From Photobacterium frigidiphilum (lineage in GTDB: Bacteria; Pseudomonadota; Gammaproteobacteria; Enterobacterales; Vibrionaceae): 64,000 nucleotides of DNA. Position numbers and translations under genes: made by a program. The number at the start of each line of letters is the position of its first letter. The first letter of the stretch is position 1. The DNA is taken from positions 16,195-80,194 of the forward strand of contig NZ_PYMJ01000031.1 of the NCBI RefSeq assembly GCF_003025615.1, written 5' to 3'. Shown here one piece after another: positions 29,380 through 37,497 of the stretch. The notes beneath the pieces are model-generated. The model saw nothing but the letters and a program-made list of their open reading frames with translations. It did no database searches and was not told where the DNA came from.

Positions 29380-31773
29380 ATGACGAGTTTTACCCCAGAA
29401 CAAACAGCCTTCATTAATCACCAATCAGGCAATGCCTTGTGTGTTGCGGGGGCGGGCACCGGTAAAACCACCACGTTAGTCGGCTTAATTGCAAATAAAC
29501 TCGATACCGTGCCTGCCAACGAAATGTTGGTGATGATGTTTAACCGTGACATTCGAATTGATTTCCAAGCCAAGTTGCAGGCGAAAGATATTAACAGTGC
29601 TGTTCCTGTTCATACCTTTCACAGTTTTTGTATGCAATTGCTTAAGCAAACAGGCTATTTGAATGAAACTGGTTTTCAGCTCAGTTTTAATGAAGGCGAT
29701 CGCGACAAAACTATCGCTAAATCCATCTTACGCACTGTCGCTGCGGGTGAAAAAAGTTATCAACGTCAGCAGTTGATTAAAGATCCCAAAACTATTGAGC
29801 TTTTAATGAGCTTCATTGGTTTGGTTAAAGCTTACATGTTACCGCCTAAAGAAGTGTTCGAGATGTCGGACATTAACCGCGAATACCTGTTTATTATTGA
29901 TGCATATTGGCAGTTTGAAACCATACGAAAAGAGCAGAAGCTGTTGTTCTTTGATGATTGGTTGGTTGAATCTGTACATGTATTGAAAACGAATACCAAT
30001 ATTCGCGATTTCTATCATCAACGTTTTAAATTTATCGTGGTTGATGAGTTTCAAGATATCAACACAGCGCAATATTGGTTGCTAAAACATTTACTCGCAC
30101 CGAACGCTCAGCTGGTGGCGGTGGGCGATGTGGATCAGTGTATCTACAAATGGCGCGGCAGTGCACCACAGTTTATGCTCAATTTCGATGAAGATTTCGC
30201 ACCTGCGACAACTTATACCTTATCGCGAACTTTCCGTTTTGGGCACAGTTTAGCGCTGTCTGCTAGCCATTTGATTTCAAACAATAAGCAACGTTTCCAT
30301 GATTTTTTAACCGTATCTCACGATAATGTTGACGATACCTTGGTGGAAGTGATTGGCAGTGAACGCCAAGTGGGCGAAATCGTACAATCAATCCAGCAGT
30401 ATTTAGCGCAAGGTGGAAAACCTTCTGAAGTGGCGATTTTAGTACGTCGTTGGTCACAAACGTTACTATTTGAATTGGCTTTTTTGACTAAGCAAATTCC
30501 TTATCATATGCCAGTGCCTTCAGTGTTAGCCCACAGCCGAGAGGTCAAACTGTTACTAGATGTTATGAGCTTGGCAACGGGGCGCTTCAATGAAAACGAA
30601 CCTCATATTCGTGCGACATCATTGTTTAATTTGCTGTGTTTTCCACATTGCTATGTACCTAATGCGCAGTTACGTCCGATTTGTGATGAATTGGCAAACA
30701 TGCCTGCGACGCAATGGGAATTACACGCTAAGAAGTTGGAAAAAGCGAAAGGGGACGGCAAGTTAGATACGCTTATTGAGCGAGTGAACTTGTTGGCTCG
30801 ATTACAACAAAAAGGTAGCGTGAAAGCGGTTAGTGTATACCGTCAGTACCGTGCTGAAAGCCAACTAGATGCATGGATTTGGAAAACAGAATCGACCGCA
30901 TCAGAAATTGAAGAAGCCATTGAGCGCTTAGACAGTATCGAAACCGTTTTAGATTCAATGGATCAAGATTGTGGTAAAGCACTGCAATACTTTGAGTATT
31001 ATTCTCAGAAGTCGGCGTCAAACTCCCGTAGTAATTCGTATCAAAATCAAAATCCAAGTTCAAATTCAAGTCAACAACAGCAGCAACAAGGTGTAATCGG
31101 TGGGGGAGAAGAAGCTGTACAACCAGTTCAGCTCACCACAATTTTCCGTGCTAAAGGCTGCGAGTATAACCATGTATATCTACCGTATTGGGATAAAGAT
31201 GCTTTCCCGTATGTTAATCGTTCGTCGGCGGGTATTTCTGCAGATACTGAAGAAGAACGCCGTTTAGCTTACGTCGGTATAACGCGGGCTAAAGAGCAGG
31301 CTAAAATTTACTATACCGTTGAACCTGTTAAAAAAGGCACATACGTAAGGCCAGATAAAAATGCCAGCCAATTCGTGTTAGAAGCGAATATGAAAGTGGC
31401 GCAAGCTTTGGGCCCTATGCTGTATGAGTCACAACCGATCCCCTATCATAAATCACCGATCGCACAGGGTTACTGTAAACATTTAGGCCGTTTAGATGAT
31501 ATGGCAGAAGCACCGCCAGAGCCTGTAATAACCGCTCCTTCAGTCAAGGAAGGGTACAGTTATAAATGGGCAATAGAACAGCCTATTCCAGCTAATGGCG
31601 AAAAACTTATTCGCTCAATGGTTAAAACGAAAACCATTAAATACCTTGAAACCGAACTGGCTCGTGTTTTACGGGATTTGAAATCGGCGATCAAGAATGA
31701 AGATGATGCCAAGCAAAAGGTGTTGGTGAACCGTTTGATCGTTATCGCGCGCGCTAAAGGTCGACGTTACTGA
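29380..31773 (+). CDS. UvrD/Rep-like superfamily I DNA helicase
   Basis: 797-aa SF1A helicase. Motif I is AGAGTGKTTT (Lys29), motif Ia region is VHTFHSFC, motif II is VVDEFQD, motif III is GDVDQCIYKWRGS, motif IV region is LSRTFRFG, motif V is TTIFRAKGCEYNHVYLP and motif VI is RLAYVGITRAKEQ. All motifs are intact, so it should be active. Between the two core halves lies a low-complexity Ser/Asn/Gln linker (about residues 545-570) that includes QQQQQQ. It is more divergent than UvrD or Rep and has a C-terminal extension of about 120 residues. I cannot assign its specific role. It stands alone; the following LysR gene starts 38 bp downstream. Confidence 0.88.
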   Translation: MTSFTPEQTAFINHQSGNALCVAGAGTGKTTTLVGLIANKLDTVPANEMLVMMFNRDIRIDFQAKLQAKDINSAVPVHTFHSFCMQLLKQTGYLNETGFQLSFNEGDRDKTIAKSILRTVAAGEKSYQRQQLIKDPKTIELLMSFIGLVKAYMLPPKEVFEMSDINREYLFIIDAYWQFETIRKEQKLLFFDDWLVESVHVLKTNTNIRDFYHQRFKFIVVDEFQDINTAQYWLLKHLLAPNAQLVAVGDVDQCIYKWRGSAPQFMLNFDEDFAPATTYTLSRTFRFGHSLALSASHLISNNKQRFHDFLTVSHDNVDDTLVEVIGSERQVGEIVQSIQQYLAQGGKPSEVAILVRRWSQTLLFELAFLTKQIPYHMPVPSVLAHSREVKLLLDVMSLATGRFNENEPHIRATSLFNLLCFPHCYVPNAQLRPICDELANMPATQWELHAKKLEKAKGDGKLDTLIERVNLLARLQQKGSVKAVSVYRQYRAESQLDAWIWKTESTASEIEEAIERLDSIETVLDSMDQDCGKALQYFEYYSQKSASNSRSNSYQNQNPSSNSSQQQQQQGVIGGGEEAVQPVQLTTIFRAKGCEYNHVYLPYWDKDAFPYVNRSSAGISADTEEERRLAYVGITRAKEQAKIYYTVEPVKKGTYVRPDKNASQFVLEANMKVAQALGPMLYESQPIPYHKSPIAQGYCKHLGRLDDMAEAPPEPVITAPSVKEGYSYKWAIEQPIPANGEKLIRSMVKTKTIKYLETELARVLRDLKSAIKNEDDAKQKVLVNRLIVIARAKGRRY

Positions 31774-31811
31774 GTGTGAATGGTTCTGTTTGTGAGTAGG
31801 AATAAAGTGTC

Positions 31812-32708
31812 ATGAATATTCAACATTTAAAAGCGTTTGTACTTGCTCACCAGCTGGGTTCTATTTCCGCAGCTGCCCGCACTATGGGGAAGCGTCAGTC
31901 GCAGGTTAGCCAGTGGATTTCAGATCTAGAGATCGATTTTGGGGTTACTTTACTCGAGCGAACAGGTAACAGTATTCGCCTAAGTGCAGCGGGGGAAGAG
32001 CTGCTGCCAATGATGGTGCATACCGTGAGCCAAGCAGACAAGCTAACAGCATGTGCATCAGCGTTATCCCTTGAAGAACCTACCTTGTTACGGATTGGTA
32101 TTGATAATTATATTCCCCAATCGTGTTTGCAAGCGGTGTGGGTGAAGGCGTTGCAGCAACTGAATGTTAATCTTGAAGTGTCGACCAATAGCCGTAAAGC
32201 GTTATTGGTGGGGCTAGATGATGGCTCGCTAGACATTACATTGCTCACCGAACATACCACACTGCATTACAGTGATTTTGATTATTGTCGATTGGGCTGT
32301 TACCGAGATGTGCTGGTGGCAGGGATATCGCACCCGTTAGCGTCTGAATCTGTAGTAACAGCCGATCATTTGTCAGCCTATCGAGAGCTGATCTGGACTC
32401 GAGAAGCAATGACTGATGATGAAGAAGTCGGTTATAGCCCAACGTATGCAACCTTTACCGAGTTAGCTTCTTTAGTGGCGGTACTTCAAAACAGTGTGGG
32501 TTATGCAATGTTGCCGTATGATCAGATCGCCCCATATCTAGCGACTAATCAGGCAGATCAACGCTTACAGGTATTATCGACCGATTTTGAACAAGCAGCG
32601 ATGAGCCGTCGTGTTGAAGCAGTATGGCAACATGGGTTGTCACAAACCGAGCAAGGCAAGCTGTTATTATCACTGATAAAAACAGAACATGCCTTACTCG
32701 TCGAGTAG
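31812..32708 (+). CDS. LysR-family transcriptional regulator
   Basis: 298 aa. The N-terminal winged HTH (MNIQHLKAFVLAHQLGSISAAARTMGKRQSQVSQWISDLE) is followed by a periplasmic-binding-protein-like effector domain, as in all LysR proteins. It lies 38 bp downstream of the helicase gene and converges with the amidohydrolase gene. It is therefore not in the usual divergent LysR arrangement, and its target cannot be inferred. Confidence 0.9.
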   Translation: MNIQHLKAFVLAHQLGSISAAARTMGKRQSQVSQWISDLEIDFGVTLLERTGNSIRLSAAGEELLPMMVHTVSQADKLTACASALSLEEPTLLRIGIDNYIPQSCLQAVWVKALQQLNVNLEVSTNSRKALLVGLDDGSLDITLLTEHTTLHYSDFDYCRLGCYRDVLVAGISHPLASESVVTADHLSAYRELIWTREAMTDDEEVGYSPTYATFTELASLVAVLQNSVGYAMLPYDQIAPYLATNQADQRLQVLSTDFEQAAMSRRVEAVWQHGLSQTEQGKLLLSLIKTEHALLVE

Positions 32709-32749
32709 TAAGCTATTTGTTACCCCTAATTGCGTTACTCCCGATTATG

Positions 32750-34459
32750 TTATTCGTCCTCACTATTGAACACTACTTCACCTTGTAGCATGGTGAGCAT
32801 AACAAAAGCATTCGGAATGTTTTTAGGTTTCATGGTGCGAATGTCTTTATCTAGCACTACAAAGTCTGCCGATTTTCCGACTTCAATACTGCCTGTAATA
32901 TCGTCTAAGCCTAAACTGACCGCTGCATTAATCGTATAAGCATCGATGGCTGTTTTGATATCAGGTAAGCCTGTTTTTCCCATTAAAAGGCTATTACTGA
33001 TGCCCACTAATGGGTTGATATCGTGCACGTTCCAATCGCTGCTTAGACTGACATTCGCGCCAGTTTGGTATAAACGGTTCACTTGCATCATGTTGTTGGC
33101 ACGTTTCTCGCCAATAAAAGGAACAGCCCATTCATGGTCATGTTCAACGATGTAATCTGAACCTACCTGAAAATCAGCCGTCACGTTGAGGGCTTTGAAA
33201 CGCGGTAAGTCTGCATCTTGCACCATCTCGACATGGGTCAGCGTATAATCACGGTTTGAATGTGTTTGTCTTACAGATTCAATGGCATTCAAAGATTCAT
33301 TGATCGCACCGTCTCCGATAGCGTGAATATGCGCCCCATAACCAATTTTATCGAGTGCTTTTAACCATGATTTCATTACCGTTGGGGCAATGTAGTTAAT
33401 GCCGTATGGTTCATCTTCGATGTAAGTAGACAGATACGGTGCCAGTGTTTTAGCAGTGCCATTGATCAAGATACCATCGCTATACATTTTGACCTGATCG
33501 ACGATCAAGCGTGATTCAGGATCCCGAGATTGAATACGCTTTAAATAGGGAAGTTGAGCTTCAATGCTATCTGATGGGTAAATCCACGGACGTAACGACA
33601 CACGCGCTGTTAACGCATCATCTTTTTCTGCCGCTTTCCATACGTCATACCAGCCGCGCTTCCAATACAAGCGTCCGTCACCAATGGTAGTGATACCGTG
33701 TACAGCGGCTTCTTCTAATCCGTTCATGAGCCCGTCGTAACTTTGGTTAAATTTATCAGCTAAACTGTTCCACGCCATTTCCATCACGACGTCACCCGCA
33801 TTATCAAACAAAATGCCATTAAGTTCGCCGGTTTCATGGTCGGTGAGTATCTTGCCACCTTGCGGTTCTGGGCTGTTTTTCGTGATGCCAGCCAGTTTTA
33901 AAGCCTGGGAGTTCACCCACATGGAGTGCGATGTTTGTTCCATCAACACAACGGGTTGATCGGGGAAAATCTCATCCAGTACTTCAAGCGGTGTACGAGT
34001 GTTGTCATCGCTCAACGTCATATCGAGTGAAAAGCCGTACCCCATTAGCCAATCATTTTTTGACGACGCATTTTTTTGACTGGTTTTACGACATTGCAGT
34101 AAGTACGGGATTTGCTCTTCAAGTGATGCATCCATACTCAGTTCGCAATTACCACCCGCTTCTGATGCTGCTTCAAAAACGTGATTATGGTTATCGACGA
34201 AGCCAGGTAATACAAAAGCGCCTTCAAGATCGATAACCTCAGTGTTTGGTGAGCGGTAAGCATTGATGTCAGATTGTTTGCCCATCGCAATTATTTTTCC
34301 GTCAGCAATCGCTACAGCTTTGACGGGCTGACCAGTATAAAAAACAGCATTGGTTAGAATCGTCTCAGCAGTTTGCTGTGCTGCTATTGCTGAAGGCGCT
34401 AAGCCAGATTGTGCTGTCATTATCATAAGTCCCAAAAGAGTTGGTTTGATGCTTTTCAT
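32750..34459 (-). CDS. Exported YtcJ-like amidohydrolase (amidohydrolase_3 family)
   Basis: 569-aa metal-dependent hydrolase with a probable Sec signal peptide (MKSIKPTLLGLMIMTAQSGLA, cleavage after a SAIAA-like site). The family motifs are GFVDNHNHVFEA (metal-binding HNH), the HIHAIGDGAINESL segment and SSDWNVHDINP with the catalytic/metal Asp. The closing SADFVVLD strand is typical of the amidohydrolase beta-sandwich. The substrate is unknown; YtcJ-type enzymes act on amides, formamides or lactams. The gene converges with the LysR regulator, with 41 bp between stops. Confidence 0.87.
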   Translation of the reverse strand: MKSIKPTLLGLMIMTAQSGLAPSAIAAQQTAETILTNAVFYTGQPVKAVAIADGKIIAMGKQSDINAYRSPNTEVIDLEGAFVLPGFVDNHNHVFEAASEAGGNCELSMDASLEEQIPYLLQCRKTSQKNASSKNDWLMGYGFSLDMTLSDDNTRTPLEVLDEIFPDQPVVLMEQTSHSMWVNSQALKLAGITKNSPEPQGGKILTDHETGELNGILFDNAGDVVMEMAWNSLADKFNQSYDGLMNGLEEAAVHGITTIGDGRLYWKRGWYDVWKAAEKDDALTARVSLRPWIYPSDSIEAQLPYLKRIQSRDPESRLIVDQVKMYSDGILINGTAKTLAPYLSTYIEDEPYGINYIAPTVMKSWLKALDKIGYGAHIHAIGDGAINESLNAIESVRQTHSNRDYTLTHVEMVQDADLPRFKALNVTADFQVGSDYIVEHDHEWAVPFIGEKRANNMMQVNRLYQTGANVSLSSDWNVHDINPLVGISNSLLMGKTGLPDIKTAIDAYTINAAVSLGLDDITGSIEVGKSADFVVLDKDIRTMKPKNIPNAFVMLTMLQGEVVFNSEDE

Positions 34460-34471
34460 CGAGCATTCCTT

Positions 34472-34678
34472 TTATAAGAGTGTGAGACTTAACAATTGAA
34501 CGCTAACATAAGCGAACGTAATGAATACTATAGTGTATTTCCACTTTGGTACGTTTTCTCTGCATAATGCCAATATTAGAGACATCATGACGATGTTTAC
34601 TGGTAAACAGGCTGTGTAATTGTTAAGTGGGAAAAGCATAACGATATTTTTTAGATAATGAAAAATGCTCACTATCAT
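34472..34678 (-). CDS. Possible small two-helix membrane protein
   Basis: A 68-codon frame ending 12 bp before the amidohydrolase start, in the same direction. It encodes two hydrophobic stretches separated by CRENVPKWKY. I recognise no family and see no good ribosome site. It may be a decayed transporter fragment or chance. Its first codons overlap an 8-bp inverted repeat (CACTATCA at 34670, TGATAGTG at 34686). Confidence 0.25.
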   Translation of the reverse strand: MIVSIFHYLKNIVMLFPLNNYTACLPVNIVMMSLILALCRENVPKWKYTIVFITFAYVSVQLLSLTLL

Positions 34679-35035
34679 GAATTTGTGATAGTGATGGTGA
34701 ACTAAAGTGAATGAGTTAGCGTATCGAGGCTATGAAAAAAAGGGGGGAGAGTTCAACCGCCAAAATAGTCGAATTGCACTTCTTCCTTTTAACGTTCTCA
34801 TTAAAGATGAAGTTGATACTTTGGGTGGAATAGTTGCGACAAGGTGGGCATGTGATGAATTTCGGTAGTCGTCAATGTTCGTTGTTTCCTCTTACTAGTG
34901 GTGATTATGAGGTTACTTCTAATATGGGCATTTTTATGGACTATAGCCCCAAGGAGCAATCACCACCGGCATAGGTGGTTTTGAGATAACAATAAAACCC
35001 GATAGCTGGTTTGTTAGGCTATCGGGTAGTTACTA
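34679..35035. other. Intergenic region with a hairpin-ended short frame
   Basis: Contains a 39-codon plus frame (ATG 34855 to TAG) whose last codons run into an ACCACC-N6-GGTGGT hairpin followed by TTTT (about 34953-34974). The arrangement resembles the end of a small IS or a terminated remnant. I cannot assign it to a family. Confidence 0.35.
34990..35027 (-). terminator. Terminator of the di-haem peroxidase-like gene
   Basis: Perfect 10-bp stem ACCCGATAGC/GCTATCGGGT (34997-35006, 35018-35027) with an 11-nt loop, followed on the minus strand by TTTATT. It begins nine bases after the stop. Confidence 0.85.
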
Positions 35036-36604
35036 TCAAGGTTTAGGAAGGTAAGTATGGCTTAAACGACTTTCATCATATTTTGATGAATGGTACGGTA
35101 ATGGTGATTTGACCACCGTTGTGTCAGTAAGCGTTTTTAGATAGGCCACAATCGCAGCTTCTTCTTTGGGTGTCAGCCTCAGGTCACCAGTGATACCTCT
35201 TGCAGTTGTTCCTGGGTATTCGGAAGTTGGCCAGCAGTTGTTTGCAATGGCCTCTTCAACGGTCGCTGCTTGTATTCCATATTCCACTTCACAGTTTGGC
35301 TTTATATCCCGAGTGTTATAGAAATGTACTAATTGCCCAAGAGTTTTGAAATAACCGTTGTGGGTAAAGGCTTTGGTAAAGTTACTATTTGGCCGCTGGT
35401 CAACGTTACGTAGGGTCGGTGTTTTATGAAGCCCTTCGTGACTTTCAATATCAGTTAAAAACATTACACCCATATCTGGTATTGTTGTTTCAGTAATACC
35501 CGGGACTTCATAATTCTTGGGTACGCCAATATTATGGTAGGAATCATCGGCATAGCGTTCAAATTTATCCGTACCATCACTCGTTTCTCCACTACGGACA
35601 CTGCGGTGACAGAAGAGGCAACCAGCACCAGCGCCACCGAAGGGGCGTGGAGCGCCATAGAAAAGATCATGCCCTAGGTTTTCTTCATCGGTCAAACCCA
35701 TGAGCGGAAATTTGCCATTGTCGTGTATTGTATCGTATTCCAGAGCAGTGTCTCGCTTGGCGTTAAATACGTTATTATCAGCTGACATCTGCCAGGCGCC
35801 CAAGGCAACAGCAAACCGTCCAAAAGCTGAATCGGTATCTTTTTTACAGTCGAGTTCTTTACCCCATGAAAAATAGTACAGTTCAGAACCCCACTTGGTT
35901 TTTGCTACTTGTTCGCAGGTTGCCTGCTTGTTTTTATGACCCTGCTCAACTGGATTTATGAAAGGGCTTGCATGAGCCTGATCTGCTACTGGGCCGAGAT
36001 ATTTTGTATACATCTCTTCGTATTTATTGCCATCCGGCAATCCATCAAATACTTTTATACCAGCTTCTTCAATCTGGGTTCCGGTTGCCCGTCCATTCCA
36101 GAATGCACCACCACAAGGTAAACGAAATGGGGCGCAAGAACTACTAAAGTTAGGGGTGCCAGAGCGCTCCCCATACTCATCTAAAAACTGGACGTATTTG
36201 TTTGTCGGCGGTTTTAGGGCACCAGCATTTGGATGTCTGGGGTTTGGATTACCGCCTTCTTTATCTGGGTTTTGACCATGATTTTGACCATTAGGATCAG
36301 CACCAGTGACGGCAACTTGGGTCTGGTTAGTTTGAGAATGACCATTGGTGCCACCGGCATCTGGACTATGGCAGGATGCACAGGCCATTCGCTTCGGATC
36401 AGAAATGTTTTCAAAAAATAACCGTTTTCCGAACTCCTCTAAATAAGTAAGATCATACTCCCCCGAACCAGACTTTGCATTGGCGGTATTGGAAATGACA
36501 GATACTCCAATAGCTAACCCGACGGAAGCAATTAACATTGCCGATTTGCTTTTATTTCTAGCACTGATTTTAAATGCCATTTTTGTGATTTTTGATCGAG
36601 TCAT
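35036..36604 (-). CDS. Di-haem cytochrome c peroxidase/MauG-family protein, exported
   Basis: 522 aa from ATG 36604, which has AAAGGTG about eight bases upstream; an in-frame ATG at 36664 lacks such a site. The N-terminus is a long basic signal (MTRSKITKMAFKISARNKSK, then a hydrophobic core and a SNTANA cleavage region). Two c-type haem sites, CASCH (near residue 75) and CLFCH, give the di-haem pattern of bacterial cytochrome c peroxidases. It is longer than the roughly 320-aa classical peroxidase, as in MauG-like and methylamine-linked relatives, with long insertions around a Gly/Asn/Pro-rich region. The substrate is unknown. It is transcribed alone. Confidence 0.82.
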   Translation of the reverse strand: MTRSKITKMAFKISARNKSKSAMLIASVGLAIGVSVISNTANAKSGSGEYDLTYLEEFGKRLFFENISDPKRMACASCHSPDAGGTNGHSQTNQTQVAVTGADPNGQNHGQNPDKEGGNPNPRHPNAGALKPPTNKYVQFLDEYGERSGTPNFSSSCAPFRLPCGGAFWNGRATGTQIEEAGIKVFDGLPDGNKYEEMYTKYLGPVADQAHASPFINPVEQGHKNKQATCEQVAKTKWGSELYYFSWGKELDCKKDTDSAFGRFAVALGAWQMSADNNVFNAKRDTALEYDTIHDNGKFPLMGLTDEENLGHDLFYGAPRPFGGAGAGCLFCHRSVRSGETSDGTDKFERYADDSYHNIGVPKNYEVPGITETTIPDMGVMFLTDIESHEGLHKTPTLRNVDQRPNSNFTKAFTHNGYFKTLGQLVHFYNTRDIKPNCEVEYGIQAATVEEAIANNCWPTSEYPGTTARGITGDLRLTPKEEAAIVAYLKTLTDTTVVKSPLPYHSSKYDESRLSHTYLPKP

Positions 36605-36988
36605 TATTGTGCACCTTTGCATGTAATGATTCATGTTGTTCAAGCATGATAGTTTTGATTCCATTAATTGCTTGAAGTCCCAGTCAACTTGTAAGTTGCT
36701 GTCATAAATAAAATAGGGTGAATGGCGTTGGAAGGATTCTCAAAAGTTGTAATAATCTAAGGTTTGCATCGGGGTTGAAGTGTTGAATCAATGTGTGATT
36801 GTTAAGATATGAGACACAACTTTTTTTTAGCCATTTTGTCTTCTTTGTGTAACTTTTATCACCTTTGATAAATTAAATTGCTATAGAATAATTTGAGCCG
36901 ACCAATAGATATTAAAATTCAATGTATAAGTTGTTAGACAATAAAAGTGGGGGGAGTATAAAGATAAATAATTTAGTGATAAAAAAAC
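36605..36988. other. AT-rich intergenic region
   Basis: Divergent spacer between the peroxidase-like gene and the small frame at 36989. I see no ORF, repeat or clear terminator in it. Confidence 0.4.
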
Positions 36989-37213
36989 GTGAAGAAAAAC
37001 GCTAATGAAAATATATTAGTAATTCTGTTTCTGGGTATTATTTTTTTTGCACTTATTAATAAATATCGACAGTTTACTCCTGACTTTGAAAGCCCTTATG
37101 AAGCACGTGACATATACTGCTTCATAACTTATCCCAAAGGCCTACTTTTTAAGGCGATTGCTCAGGCTTGGCAACAACAAACTGACTTTTGCACTACGAA
37201 GACGATAACGTAA
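36989..37213 (+). pseudogene. Small frame ending in a duplicated piece of the sortase gene
   Basis: 74 codons from a GTG, with one hydrophobic segment (ILVILFLGIIFFALI). Residues near the end, IAQAWQQQT, are identical to residues in the sortase N-terminus (VLIAQAWQQQTATGIP), and the underlying 26 bases are an exact copy. After the copy the frame is unrelated and stops. A short basic N-terminus, one TM helix and this motif resemble the start of a class GN sortase, so it may be a decayed or recombined sortase 5' end. It could also be a small membrane protein gene that acquired the sequence. Confidence 0.4.
37157..37182 (+). repeat. 26-bp direct repeat, copy 1
   Basis: Exact copy of 39783-39808 (starts attgctcagg, ends caacaaac). 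The two copies lie 2626 bp apart and bracket the sortase target gene. Confidence 0.92.
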
Positions 37214-37497
37214 AATGATAAAACCAGATTCCGTTTTTTCGCAGATCAGAGTGGTGGGCTATGATCATCATCAACAATTATAAACCTCTTTATAGTTAAT
37301 ATTTAACGTTAACCCTACCTCTACCTGTTTGTAAGAAGATATTAATTGCTACCTTTCGAAGGGAATGCCTTTTTTCGCCACTTTTCATCCATAATTAATC
37401 ACTTTTATTGCCTGTTCACGCCATGCTTGTTTGCTTTAATGCCCTTATTAGCAGGAAACAGTTCCTTGCGATTAATGGGTTAAGCGAAGGCGACGTC

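Noticed and set aside
29202..29417. 71-codon plus frame upstream of the helicase gene
   Set aside because: It overlaps the helicase start in another frame and has no recognisable domain or good ribosome site.
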